A stretch of DNA of 64,000 nt from Owenweeksia sp963758205. Lineage in GTDB: Bacteria; Bacteroidota; Bacteroidia; Flavobacteriales; Schleiferiaceae. The stretch is taken from the NCBI GenBank assembly GCA_963758205.1, contig CAVWUM010000006.1, positions 558,001 to 622,000 on the forward strand, in the 5' to 3' direction. The notes beneath the pieces are model-generated. The model was given only the letters and a program-made list of their open reading frames with translations. It ran no database searches and was not told the DNA's origin. Each line of letters opens with the position of its first letter. The stretch's first letter is position 1. The position numbers were made by a program, and so were the translations under genes. Positions 36,730-45,623 of the stretch are shown here, one piece after another.

Positions 36730-37389
36730 TCAGGCAAACTCCGTCACACTAATACAATTACGGTCTGAGCTTATTTTGCCTTGCTGCTCCAGTTTTTTCA
36801 TGAGGCGGCTTATCACCACCCGGGCTGTATTGAGTTCTGTGGCAATTTCGCGGTGGGTGGTTTTTACCTCAGCAGTGCCATTAACCATGGCTTTATCCCT
36901 AAGGTATTTATACAACCTGTCTTCCAGGTTTTGAAAGGCCAGGTTATCAATAGCATCCAGCATTTCGTTAAGGCGCTCATGGTAAGAGTTAAAGATAAAC
37001 CTACGCCAGCTGGCATATTTTACAATCCACTCCTCCATCCGTTTAATCGGAATCAATATCACCTTTGTAGCCTCCTCGGCCACTACGCGGATTTTGCTTT
37101 TGGTATCATTAAGGCAGCATTGCAGCGTCATAGCGCAAGTATCGCCCATTTCAAGATAGTACAGCAACAACTCCTGGCCTTGGTCATTTTCCGTCATCAC
37201 CTTTAGCGAACCATTTATTACTAAGGGAAAATGACGGATAGGCTGGCCGATGTCCATCAACTCGTCCCCTTCCTTAAAGATGTGGTGAGTGCCTTCTTTT
37301 ACGATTTCAACGAGAAGGGCGGGTTCAAAAAGGTGGGTTAGTTGTTCGCGGATTTGTTGGTCGTTCATGAAGTAGGGATTGGAGGGCAA
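36730..37389 (-). CDS. Crp/Fnr-family transcriptional regulator
   Basis: The 219-residue protein has an N-terminal cyclic-nucleotide-binding-type beta roll (about 15-130, with HFPLVINGSLKVMTENDQGQELLLYYLEMGDTCAMT) and a C-terminal winged helix (about 150-215, THREIATELNTARVVISRLMKKLEQQGKI). Two cysteines near residues 86 and 92 (CAMTLQCCL) could sense redox or sulfur species, as suggested for similar regulators; no Fe-S cluster motif of FNR is present. It sits upstream of TauE and probably regulates the PDO and TauE genes. The cAMP-making cyclase elsewhere in the window may or may not be relevant. Confidence 0.92.
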   Translation of the reverse strand: MPSNPYFMNDQQIREQLTHLFEPALLVEIVKEGTHHIFKEGDELMDIGQPIRHFPLVINGSLKVMTENDQGQELLLYYLEMGDTCAMTLQCCLNDTKSKIRVVAEEATKVILIPIKRMEEWIVKYASWRRFIFNSYHERLNEMLDAIDNLAFQNLEDRLYKYLRDKAMVNGTAEVKTTHREIATELNTARVVISRLMKKLEQQGKISSDRNCISVTEFA

Positions 37390-37559
37390 ATATAAGGGGA
37401 TGGGGTTTGGGCAAATGGCTTTGAAGATTGTAAATAATCTTTTGACAACCCCAAGAGCAAAATTTCAGATTTTTGCGGGCTTAGTAGCTACCGCTAATTA
37501 TTAAATCATCTATATTTAGACATTAAGTTTTTTGAGCTGCTATACCCAAATTTAATCAT

Positions 37560-39246
37560 ATGCTAAAAGCTACTTTTTTACCTATTCTATTCTTATTTAG
37601 TACTTTCTCGTCTTCAATTTATGCCCAGCAATTTCGATGGGCCAAACAATTTGGTGCTCAGAGCACTGACCTTATTCAATCCATTGCTACTGATGAAAGT
37701 GGTAACGTATACATATCCGGAACTTTTAGAGGTACAGTAGATTTTGATCCTGATACTACAAAAACAACTGAGCGCACCGCCACAAACGGACCCGATTTGT
37801 TTGTCAGTAAGCTAAACAAGAAAGGTGAACTCATTTGGGTAATGACAACCGAAGGTGCCTCCGACATGCGTTTGAATCAGATGCAAATAGACTCTAAAGG
37901 AGAGGTTTACCTCACAGGGGGGCTAGCGGGATTTGTAGATTTTGATCCTCCAAACAATGGCCATTTGGTAAATAGCTGGGCCGGACTTGATGTATTTGTA
38001 TGTAAACTTGACAGAAACGGGACTTTAGAGTGGGTACATGTTTATGGAGATTATGCACCTGATCCAGGGGATGGCCATTGATATTGACCAAAGTAAGAAC
38101 GTGTATGTAACTGGCTCCTTCAGTGGTACAGTGGATTTTGACCCGGGCCAGGGAGTGAATCAAATTACTTTTTTAGGTTTCTCCGACATTTTTGTCCAAA
38201 AGTTAGATTCATCGGGTAATTTCTTATGGGTCAAAACTATTTCAGGTCCACTTACAGAAAGACCCTTAGCCCTTGCAGTAGGCAATCATAATGAACTTTA
38301 TATTTCTGGAATAAGTCTTGGACAAACTGACTTTGACCCTGATTCGGCTGCTGTCTCTTTTGGACAGACAACAGGCTTTTTGGTTAAACTAGATCAGGAT
38401 GGTAGCTTCAATTGGGTAAAACCCCAGGGTGCTATTCCAACTATGATTGATTTAGATAATATGGGGAATCCTCACGTTGCTGGTTATTTAAGTGACACCA
38501 CCAATTTAGAACCCTCCTCTACTAATTTCATACTTTCCCCCATAGGTCATAACTCAAACTCATATTGTGTTAAATATGATATTTCCGGAAACATCAGATG
38601 GGCAAAAATTATAGCTGAATCTACCAAATCCAACTATTGCTTTGGATTGGATTTAGATAAATTAGGTAACGTATTTTTATCAGGTATTTTTCATTCATAT
38701 GCTGATTTTGACCCCGGCCTTCCTACTCATAATATTAGTGTCAATGGAGATTCAGATGCTTTCATATCAAAATTAGATTCTAATGGCCAATTCGTTTGGG
38801 CTGAATCTTTGGGAAAGACAAAGCTTGTTAAAGGTAGTGGGATCGCAGTCTCGGATAGTGGAGAGGTTTATGCCATTGGAACTTTTGACGGTAAAGTCGA
38901 AGTGAATAAAGATAGCTCCTCAGTCTTGTTCACTTCCAGGGGTTCAACTGATATTTTTTTAGTAGCGCTTAAGGATGATGCTACAATCGGACTGCGTGAG
39001 GAGGTTGATAAAGCAGAAATTGTAAACTTGTTCCCGAATCCTGCTTCTGGTAACATAAACATTCTTAACCCCTTTGGAACCTGTACTTTTTCAATCTATT
39101 CGCTTTCAGGGAAACTTATGTTAAGTGAAAGCCTTGATCAGCAATACGAGGTTCTGGATGTCAGCTCTTTGCCAGAGGCATTATACCTTTTTCAGCTCAC
39201 AGACTCAGAAGGAAAAATTAGATTTGGGAAGTTTGTTAAGCGCTAG
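37560..39246 (+). pseudogene. SBBP-repeat T9SS-sorted protein with one-base frameshift
   Basis: Two overlapping frames, 37560-38081 and 38038-39246, together encode one protein of about 560 residues. The first has a signal peptide (MLKATFLPILFLFSTFSSSIYA) and SBBP repeats such as DESGNVYISGTFRGTVDFDPD. The second continues with the same repeats and ends in a T9SS type A sorting domain (NLFPNPASGNINIL to FGKFVKR). Dropping one G from GGGG at 38067-38070 joins them as GDYAPDPG-MAIDIDQSKN. The protein would be exported through the outer membrane. Whether the frameshift is a sequencing error in the homopolymer or a real mutation cannot be told. Confidence 0.85.
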
Positions 39247-39440
39247 ATTATTAGACAGCTCTATCAATAACATCTTCCGCACTAATCTTCAACCGATTAG
39301 CTAATCTTTACTCAAGACACAAATATTTTTGTCTTGCTTACTTTGAAGAATATTCTCAACAAAACTAAACTTCTTAGCCACACCCCTTCCCGAAAACTAA
39401 TAGCAAAAGAAAACACCTTTTTCTACGTTAAGATGTCACC

Positions 39441-40466
39441 ATGCTAAAAACCCTTTCCACTGTCTTTCTCCTCTTTGGCCTCATTCAAGCTTTTGCCACC
39501 AATCCTGATCTTAAACCCGTTCATTTAAATTTAAGGTTAATACACACCCAACAGCAGGTGAATGAAGGCGAGATGCTAAAACTTAATCTCAGCATTAAAT
39601 GTATTGCCGGTAAACAGAAACGGAGCATCATTTTGCCAAATAGCAAAGGCACATGCTTAAAGATGCTCTACCTGAGTTTTTACTCGGTGGACGAGAACAA
39701 CCATTATACCAGGGTACATACGGAGGAACGGTCTGTCAGCATGGCTAAAAACGATCCTTCTCCTGTGTGGTTTCACAATCTGGCCAAAGGGGATTCACTA
39801 ACAGTTCCTGTTTTTTATGGAGATACCAAAAATTACAACCAGCATATTGAAGCGCACCATAAATGGCCAAAATTAAAGCCCGGCAGTTACAAGGTTTTGG
39901 CCCACTACAATCCATGGGATGAGACGCAAGCGGAATTGGTGTACAATACCATTTCTTATATGAAAGATGATGACGAATTTCTGCCGCATCGTTTTAACAT
40001 GCCGGAGGATGGCCTTATAAGTAACTATATAGACCTCTCGGTGAGAGAGGATGGCCAACTGGAATTTGAAGTATCAGCGCCAGCTGAACAGTGCCAAAGC
40101 AACTGCGGGCTTTGCTCAGCGGTGAGTAAAGGAAACTGGAGCCAAGTAAAAAAATTGATTAATAACGATGGTAACGGCCCTTGGGAGAATCAGGGTAGTA
40201 ATTTTCCATACGACTATCACCGGCAGGTGGCTTACCTCTACCCCGGGCCCGATGCAATTCTATCTAGCCTACCTAGTTACTACTGCCGAAAAGTGATTTT
40301 TAAAAATGAAGAAGGCTATCACTATTATAGCATTACCTGGCAGGTTGGTAAAATTTATCCATTTCGAAGCAGGCTCAACTATCTATTGCAAAACATCGGT
40401 TTACGGTATTATGGTAAAACTGAAGACTTGGACTACTTTGAGATTATCTCTTTTAAAGAGATGTAA
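39441..40466 (+). CDS. Secreted protein of unknown function (341 aa)
   Basis: The N-terminus is a signal peptide (MLKTLSTVFLLFGLIQAFA). The first half reads like an immunoglobulin-type beta domain (NLRLIHTQQQVNEGEMLKLNLSIKC) and is followed by PGSYKVLAHYNPWD. Four cysteines occur in CQSNCGLC and later YYC. No T9SS sorting domain is seen. No family is recognised. It is probably periplasmic or secreted and lies between the broken SBBP gene and the copper block, transcribed toward the latter. Confidence 0.6.
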   Translation: MLKTLSTVFLLFGLIQAFATNPDLKPVHLNLRLIHTQQQVNEGEMLKLNLSIKCIAGKQKRSIILPNSKGTCLKMLYLSFYSVDENNHYTRVHTEERSVSMAKNDPSPVWFHNLAKGDSLTVPVFYGDTKNYNQHIEAHHKWPKLKPGSYKVLAHYNPWDETQAELVYNTISYMKDDDEFLPHRFNMPEDGLISNYIDLSVREDGQLEFEVSAPAEQCQSNCGLCSAVSKGNWSQVKKLINNDGNGPWENQGSNFPYDYHRQVAYLYPGPDAILSSLPSYYCRKVIFKNEEGYHYYSITWQVGKIYPFRSRLNYLLQNIGLRYYGKTEDLDYFEIISFKEM

Positions 40467-40501
40467 TTTCTCCGGTTCATTTAACCTGGTGAGCAGCTAA
40501 C

Positions 40502-41461
40502 CTACAATGCAGCCTGCTCCTCGTTTTTGATCCCCTGCGCTTTTCCAAAAAACATACTTAGACCAACCCCTGCATTAAACCCTGTACCGGGTTGCTGCGA
40601 GGGTATATCCTGCGAAAGCGGCACCTGCACGAATGTGTTGATTAACCAGCGATTGATATAGATATCCAGCCCGAATTGCATACTTACCAATGTGCCACCT
40701 GTATAGGGCTTCAACTCATCATATTGATAGTCCTGCTCAAAATAGTTTACGGCAACACCGGCACTTGGCAGGTACGAAAACGATTTTGCCTGCCCCCAGT
40801 AAAACAAGGATGTTGCTCCTGAAAAACGATCGCCCCAATCGTAGCTCAACTCATTCTGGCCCCTGAAAATATATTGGAGATTGGTATTGAGCCCCCAGGC
40901 ATTGTAGCGCAACGTATGTATGGCATTAAGGTTATAACTAAAAGCCCCCCTACCTACCTGAAATGCTGCTGGGAGCATTAAGCGTGTATCATCCCTCTGT
41001 TGGTATTTGCCTGTAGGCAGATTTACTCCACCACCTACCAAAAGCAGGTTTTTCCACTTACTACTGCTACTGTCCGTATCAATAAGTGTATAGTTAAGAT
41101 TAAGCCGTATATCGCCTAAACCCTGTATAGTGGTAGTACGCTCGGTTTCTATACGTTTATGTACCGAGTATGGTACAAATGCAAATAGCTGCCAGCGCTC
41201 GGCCGGATAGTACCGTAACCAGGCTTCGGTGGTATAAAACTGATCTTGGAGCACCCGGCTATCCAGATCGTTGGTATTGAAATTTGTAGATGGATGTAGC
41301 GAATTGCTGTATTGATAGCGGAAGCCAAACAAATTTTTGCTGAACTGTGGCAACACGCCCATATAGTTGGTACCTGCCGCGCATCCGCATACATCGCAGG
41401 CCCATAGCTGATTTGAAAAAACCAGCAACACTATAAATAGCGCTTTAAAAATTGATTTCAT
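40502..41461 (-). CDS. Outer-membrane beta-barrel with CxxCxC motif, copper block
   Basis: The signal peptide ends near residue 21 and is followed by CDVCGCAAG, a metal-binding-like cluster. The remaining 290 residues show alternating amphipathic strands and aromatic girdles (FGFRYQYSN, YYPAERWQLFAFVPY, GLGDIRLNLNYTL), typical of an outer-membrane transporter-type barrel. It is the last gene of a minus-strand run with MbnH-like and MbnP-like genes, 6 nt after the former. Similar genes travel with MbnP/MbnH in Bacteroidota. A role in copper handling is inferred from the context and the cysteines. Confidence 0.75.
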   Translation of the reverse strand: MKSIFKALFIVLLVFSNQLWACDVCGCAAGTNYMGVLPQFSKNLFGFRYQYSNSLHPSTNFNTNDLDSRVLQDQFYTTEAWLRYYPAERWQLFAFVPYSVHKRIETERTTTIQGLGDIRLNLNYTLIDTDSSSSKWKNLLLVGGGVNLPTGKYQQRDDTRLMLPAAFQVGRGAFSYNLNAIHTLRYNAWGLNTNLQYIFRGQNELSYDWGDRFSGATSLFYWGQAKSFSYLPSAGVAVNYFEQDYQYDELKPYTGGTLVSMQFGLDIYINRWLINTFVQVPLSQDIPSQQPGTGFNAGVGLSMFFGKAQGIKNEEQAAL

Positions 41462-41467
41462 CCTAAC

Positions 41468-42523
41468 CTAATTTGTTGGATTTGAAAGATTGTTGTTGGT
41501 GATGAATTTGTAATCTGTAAGGGTATAGAGAAAAGCAATGATATCAGCCTTTTCCGCAGCTGATAGTGAAATACCACCTACCAGTGAGTGATCTAAACTG
41601 GCATTGGTTTGTATGCCATCGCTGTAGTGGTTCAACACTTCCTCAAGGTTGGTAAAACGGCCATCATGCATATAGGGTGCACTAAGCTGCACATTTCGCA
41701 ATGAGGGTACTTTAAATTTACCATGATCTTCCGCCTGTTGTGTTATGCGCCCCCGCCCGGGATCCTTGGAGTTTTCGTCCAGCCCGTTACTACGGTAACT
41801 GAAATCAGTAAACAAAGGCTGCTTGTGGCAGGAGGAACAGTTTTGCTTAAAAAGTGAGAAACCTCTTTTCTCCTTTTCAGTAAAAACCGCTTTCCCATTT
41901 ACCACCTCATCATATTTACTGTTGGCCGAAACCATGGTACTCATAAACTGGGCAAGGCCAAACAGCATTTTTTGATCGGTAATACTATCGCTGCCAAAAG
42001 CCCTTTTAAATTGAGGAGGGTACTGCGCTGAGGCCTGGAGCTTAGCCACGGTTTCTTTTAATGAAATATTCATTTCAAGGCTATCAGTAATGGGTGCGAT
42101 GGGCATTACTTCAATATGGTTAATGCCGCCATCCGCCATAAAGGCCGGCACCCAGGCCAGGTTTGCCAAAGCAGGCGAATTGCGAAAACCAGGTTTGCCC
42201 TGTACTCCAATACTCAATGCCTTACCGGGATCAGAAAACCCGGCCTCCTGAATATGACAACTTGCACAATTCATTTTATTATTCTGCGAAAGCAAAGGCT
42301 CATAAAACAGTCTTCTTCCCAAAGCCACACCTTCCTCCGTTAGGGGATTGTTGGTAAACTTGTAAACAGGCTCAGGGAAATGAGCCGGAACTTCAAAACC
42401 CTTAAATGAAGTCGGATTATCCTCAGATTGCTCTTCAACACACCCGGTAAAAAGAAAAAGGATACCCGCTACCCAAAGCAGGCATCCTTTACTAATATGT
42501 ACTATGTTATCCGGTAAATGCAA
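41468..42523 (-). CDS. Di-haem cytochrome c peroxidase/MauG family, MbnH-like
   Basis: The 351-residue protein has two haem-binding CxxCH motifs, CASCH at 86-90 and CSSCH at 229-233, and a late MHDGRFTNLEEVLNHYSDG as in the bacterial CCP/MauG family. A hydrophobic start with GC lipobox (LFLFTGC) makes it a periplasmic lipoprotein. The start is a TTG at 42523, directly after the TAA of the MbnP gene; no nearby ATG exists. MbnH oxidises a tryptophan of MbnP to kynurenine to build a copper site; the linked MbnP gene suggests the same here. Confidence 0.9.
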   Translation of the reverse strand: MHLPDNIVHISKGCLLWVAGILFLFTGCVEEQSEDNPTSFKGFEVPAHFPEPVYKFTNNPLTEEGVALGRRLFYEPLLSQNNKMNCASCHIQEAGFSDPGKALSIGVQGKPGFRNSPALANLAWVPAFMADGGINHIEVMPIAPITDSLEMNISLKETVAKLQASAQYPPQFKRAFGSDSITDQKMLFGLAQFMSTMVSANSKYDEVVNGKAVFTEKEKRGFSLFKQNCSSCHKQPLFTDFSYRSNGLDENSKDPGRGRITQQAEDHGKFKVPSLRNVQLSAPYMHDGRFTNLEEVLNHYSDGIQTNASLDHSLVGGISLSAAEKADIIAFLYTLTDYKFITNNNLSNPTN

Positions 42524-43297
42524 TTAATCATGTATATGATCAAGTGTAAAAGCACTGTTGAAGTTATGAGCCATATGCACGGCCATTTGGCCCGGCATGT
42601 GGATTTTAGACATATTCTTAATGCTCACCGTATGCATACCATCAAATGCTTTGTTAAGGTCAACCATTAAATGTACCTGCGGTGAGGCCTCAGGTGTAAC
42701 CTTTAGCATATGGTTATGCATATCCAGTGTTTTGGTGGTAACTGCATTATTAGCACCGGTAAATCCTCCAACATGATATCTGAAGTTACCATCAGATGAA
42801 GCCGGTGAGGTACCTTCCAACTTAAAGAAAATGTAGCCATTATCCCAGCTCCAGAACATATTATTGGATGGGCTTAAAGCACCTTCCTGAGCACCGGAAA
42901 CATTACGGGTACTATCCACACCAATAGTGTAGCTAAGCTTATGATATTCAGCGGCTGGCACATTGGTTAATTTCAGCATTGCACTGGCACTGTTGCTGGC
43001 ATCAATAAGATGGTAACTGTTTTCTTCCTCCCAAACAGTACCATCCATTTTCTCCAGTTTAATATTAGAGATGTAGTACTTAACTAAAGAAAACTCCACA
43101 TCCTCCCCTGAGCCATTTTGGTAAACCGTATTAAGGTTAAAGGGCTTACCGTCAAACATATGATCAAACTCTATGGTAAACTCCCCGGTTTTTGGGGTTG
43201 GGTCTGTTGGTACCGTATCATCCTTTTCTTCGCATGAAGTAATGAATAGTATTGAAGTTGCTAGCGCCAAAGCGCCAAGTGATTTATATAGTTTCAT
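42524..43297 (-). CDS. MbnP-like copper-binding lipoprotein
   Basis: The 257-residue protein has a signal peptide ending in a lipobox (LFITSC). The MbnP family features are FDHMFDGKPFNLNTVYQN, VEFSLVKYYISNIKL and the tryptophan region NNMFWSWDNGYIFFKLEG. The C-terminal part is rich in methionine and histidine (MHNHML, HMPGQMAVHMAH, HIHD), fitting copper binding. In methanobactin systems MbnP binds copper after its partner MbnH modifies a Trp. No methanobactin synthesis genes are in the window, so this is a general copper-acquisition or storage pair. It is first in the operon. Confidence 0.87.
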   Translation of the reverse strand: MKLYKSLGALALATSILFITSCEEKDDTVPTDPTPKTGEFTIEFDHMFDGKPFNLNTVYQNGSGEDVEFSLVKYYISNIKLEKMDGTVWEEENSYHLIDASNSASAMLKLTNVPAAEYHKLSYTIGVDSTRNVSGAQEGALSPSNNMFWSWDNGYIFFKLEGTSPASSDGNFRYHVGGFTGANNAVTTKTLDMHNHMLKVTPEASPQVHLMVDLNKAFDGMHTVSIKNMSKIHMPGQMAVHMAHNFNSAFTLDHIHD

Positions 43298-43418
43298 AAA
43301 ATGATTTTATTTATTGATGTTTAGAAAAACTCTCTACATAATCCATATTCAGGCATACGCAGAGAAATTGCAGGAATACTTTGATAAGCAGCCCTGTATA
43401 TTAAAATGTACGAATTGG

Positions 43419-43805
43419 CTAGGCCAAAAGTTGAGGTGGATGGAAAATATCGTGAGTGAAAAGCACTTCAACACGATTGGGGATAAAAACAGGCAAAGGC
43501 TTATTCAAAGCATTTACCCATGTAGTACTATTAAATGAAAAGGATGGAACTAAAAAGGAAGAAACCTCCATTTGCAGAGTTTCTGGTAAAGGTTTGGGCT
43601 CATCATGATTATCTTCAGTGAATTGAAGCTTTTGCATCAGCACACATTTGCCCTCACAATGTAGTTGTGGTTTATCCTGGTTTTCACAAAGATTTTCAGC
43701 GATGTAATCCTGATTAATAGCAAAGTCAGCGGTGATGACCACCTTAGCGGCCCATGGTAAGGAAATTACCACGCAAAGTATCAGAGCTGTGAGACTTCTA
43801 ATCAT
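43419..43805 (-). CDS. Small exported Cys-motif protein (128 aa)
   Basis: A hydrophobic N-terminus (MIRSLTALILCVVISLPWAAKVV) precedes the pattern CENQDKPQLHCEGKCVL. This C-x8-C-x3-C arrangement recurs in short Bacteroidota proteins near metal genes, from what I recall, and no function is known. The remainder is low in complexity and ends in HPPQLL, typical of small periplasmic proteins. It lies upstream of the MbnP gene with a 120-bp gap and could belong to the copper regulon. Confidence 0.6.
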   Translation of the reverse strand: MIRSLTALILCVVISLPWAAKVVITADFAINQDYIAENLCENQDKPQLHCEGKCVLMQKLQFTEDNHDEPKPLPETLQMEVSSFLVPSFSFNSTTWVNALNKPLPVFIPNRVEVLFTHDIFHPPQLLA

Positions 43806-43944
43806 GATGATGCAAGTATAGGGCTTGGTTCAACGCCTCCCCACTTATAAGTGTGGCCATTTAGCTACAATGGGTGCTCAGTTAGAGTACGATGCTCCTA
43901 CCCCACTCATAATCAGCAAATCAACAGCTATAGGTCTAAATCAT

Positions 43945-44286
43945 TCATGATTTGGGAATAGTATGGTTTGATTCACCCTCATACTTAACCTTAATAGGCA
44001 GTGTATAGGATTGTCCTGATTTTAATTTAAGATTTACATTGGTAAAGTATTGTTCTTTTACCACCCTGAGAGCTTCCTCGCTTAACATCAACTTTTCCTC
44101 TTCGCTACACCAATCACATTTCACCAAAAATACTTCAGCATCATAAGGCTTTCGATTTTCATCGGCTTTAAAGCTTACGTACACTTTAACCTCATTACAG
44201 TTTTGCAACCGGGCAGTGGAGCAGGATGATAATTGGAAAAATGCTATACAAGCCAAACAGAAAAGTAAGTTTTGAAGATATCTCAT
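43945..44286 (-). CDS. Small lipoprotein with Cys pair (113 aa)
   Basis: The ATG at 44286 (MRYLQNLLFCLACIAFF) gives a signal peptide ending in the lipobox LSSC; the longer frame starts seven codons earlier. The mature part includes CNEVKVYVSFKADENRKPYDAEVFLVKCDWCSEEEK, with a CxxC, and ends in a beta-strand (YTLPIKVKYEG). No family is recognised. It stands alone between the Cys-motif gene and the reductase. Confidence 0.55.
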   Translation of the reverse strand: MRYLQNLLFCLACIAFFQLSSCSTARLQNCNEVKVYVSFKADENRKPYDAEVFLVKCDWCSEEEKLMLSEEALRVVKEQYFTNVNLKLKSGQSYTLPIKVKYEGESNHTIPKS

Positions 44287-44427
44287 AGAAATAGATTGCT
44301 GAATCAAATATAATCTGAAGGCAACAACCCTGATATCAAATTTCAGGATATCATGAATTGAGCTGATAACATCTATCCAATGTTAATAATTTATCCAGTA
44401 GTTTAAATTTAAAATCACTTGAGTGTT

Positions 44428-45084
44428 TTAATCACTCAACATTACCTGCTCTACATCAGCGCCAAGCTCTTCCAACTGTTCCTTGATACCTTCAGAAAAC
44501 CCCTCAGGACCACACAGGTAAAAGGGTTGGTTAAAATTACGGATGTGGCTTTTGAGGTAGGCCTCATCAATACGCCCATAATAATCGGGATCACCTTTCT
44601 CCTCCCGGCTTAAAACATTAATAAAACCCTCACCCAACATTGTGCGGAGCTCTTCCTCCAAAAAAATGTCCTTGCGCTTTTTATTGGCAAAAATCAGGGT
44701 GCAATCATCAATACTCTTTTTTTCAAACTTGCTTCGTAGAATCGCTACAAAGGGTGTAATACCGGCACCACCGGCAATAAATACTCCGGCTCCTTTATCA
44801 GAGTAAGTAACAAACGGTTCAGTGATTTCCACTTCCTCACCTTCCTTCAGTTCGGCAATTTGCTCCGTAGTTCCATTATGATCAGGGTAGGTCTTTATCA
44901 TAAATTCAAGATAATCTTTAGTATTGAGGCAGGTAAGCGTAAAAGGTGCGGGCCCTTCCTCATTGAGCGTCATTTCAATAGCCTCACCGGGCTCATATTC
45001 AAAACCTTCAGGTTTTTCAAATCGCAGTTGGGTTACATCATGCGTAAGCCAGTGTTTGTTCAGTAGTTTTACTTTATAGCTCAT
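44428..45084 (-). CDS. FAD/NAD(P)-binding oxidoreductase (ferredoxin reductase type)
   Basis: The 218-residue protein has an FAD-binding domain (about 1-95, RFEKPEGFEYEPGEAIEMTL) and an NAD(P)-binding domain starting at GVFIAGGAGITPFVAILRS and ending with YLCGPEGFSEGIKEQL. There is no 2Fe-2S domain, so it resembles the stand-alone reductases of the ferredoxin-NADP reductase superfamily. It passes electrons from NAD(P)H to an unknown carrier. It is divergent from a small membrane protein gene and lies between two metal blocks, without an obvious partner. Confidence 0.88.
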   Translation of the reverse strand: MSYKVKLLNKHWLTHDVTQLRFEKPEGFEYEPGEAIEMTLNEEGPAPFTLTCLNTKDYLEFMIKTYPDHNGTTEQIAELKEGEEVEITEPFVTYSDKGAGVFIAGGAGITPFVAILRSKFEKKSIDDCTLIFANKKRKDIFLEEELRTMLGEGFINVLSREEKGDPDYYGRIDEAYLKSHIRNFNQPFYLCGPEGFSEGIKEQLEELGADVEQVMLSD

Positions 45085-45181
45085 AATCTTTATATCATTG
45101 ATTTACAATGAAAACGACATCAGGCAATCATTGTTTGTGAAGAAACTATAGCTTTGATCATTCCTATCAAATTAACAAAAC

Positions 45182-45595
45182 ATGCACCCCATCGTACGCA
45201 ACATCTTAGCCGTTATAGCCGGAGCCATTATAGGTAGTATTGTCAACATGAGCATCATAATGATTAGCGGCTCCGTAATTCCGCTGCCTGAAGGTGTGGA
45301 TAATAGCACCACTGAGGGTTTAAAGGCCGGCATACACTTATTTCAGCCAAAGCACTTTATTATGCCCTTTTTGGCTCATGCGCTGGGTACCCTGGCAGGG
45401 GCTATGGTAGCTACAGCTATTGCTGTAAAGCAAAAACTGATGGCAGCACTAATTGTAGGTATTCTATTTATGATTGGTGGCACCATGATGGTTTTTCAAC
45501 TGCCCTCGCCTGCCTGGTTTAATGCCCTGGATTTAATTGTGGCTTATATTCCGATGGCCTTTTTGGGCTATAAGATTATCATGAAAAAAGGGTAG
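45182..45595 (+). CDS. Small membrane protein (137 aa)
   Basis: Four transmembrane helices are visible at about 4-28, 60-82, 88-106 and 112-130, with glycine-rich first helix ILAVIAGAIIGSIVNMSIIMISG. Similar small proteins are common in Bacteroidota but are uncharacterised. It is divergent from the reductase gene and convergent on the metal-pump operon. Function unknown. Confidence 0.65.
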   Translation: MHPIVRNILAVIAGAIIGSIVNMSIIMISGSVIPLPEGVDNSTTEGLKAGIHLFQPKHFIMPFLAHALGTLAGAMVATAIAVKQKLMAALIVGILFMIGGTMMVFQLPSPAWFNALDLIVAYIPMAFLGYKIIMKKG

Positions 45596-45623
45596 ACCAA
45601 AAATTACGAGTCCGGCAGGGCTT

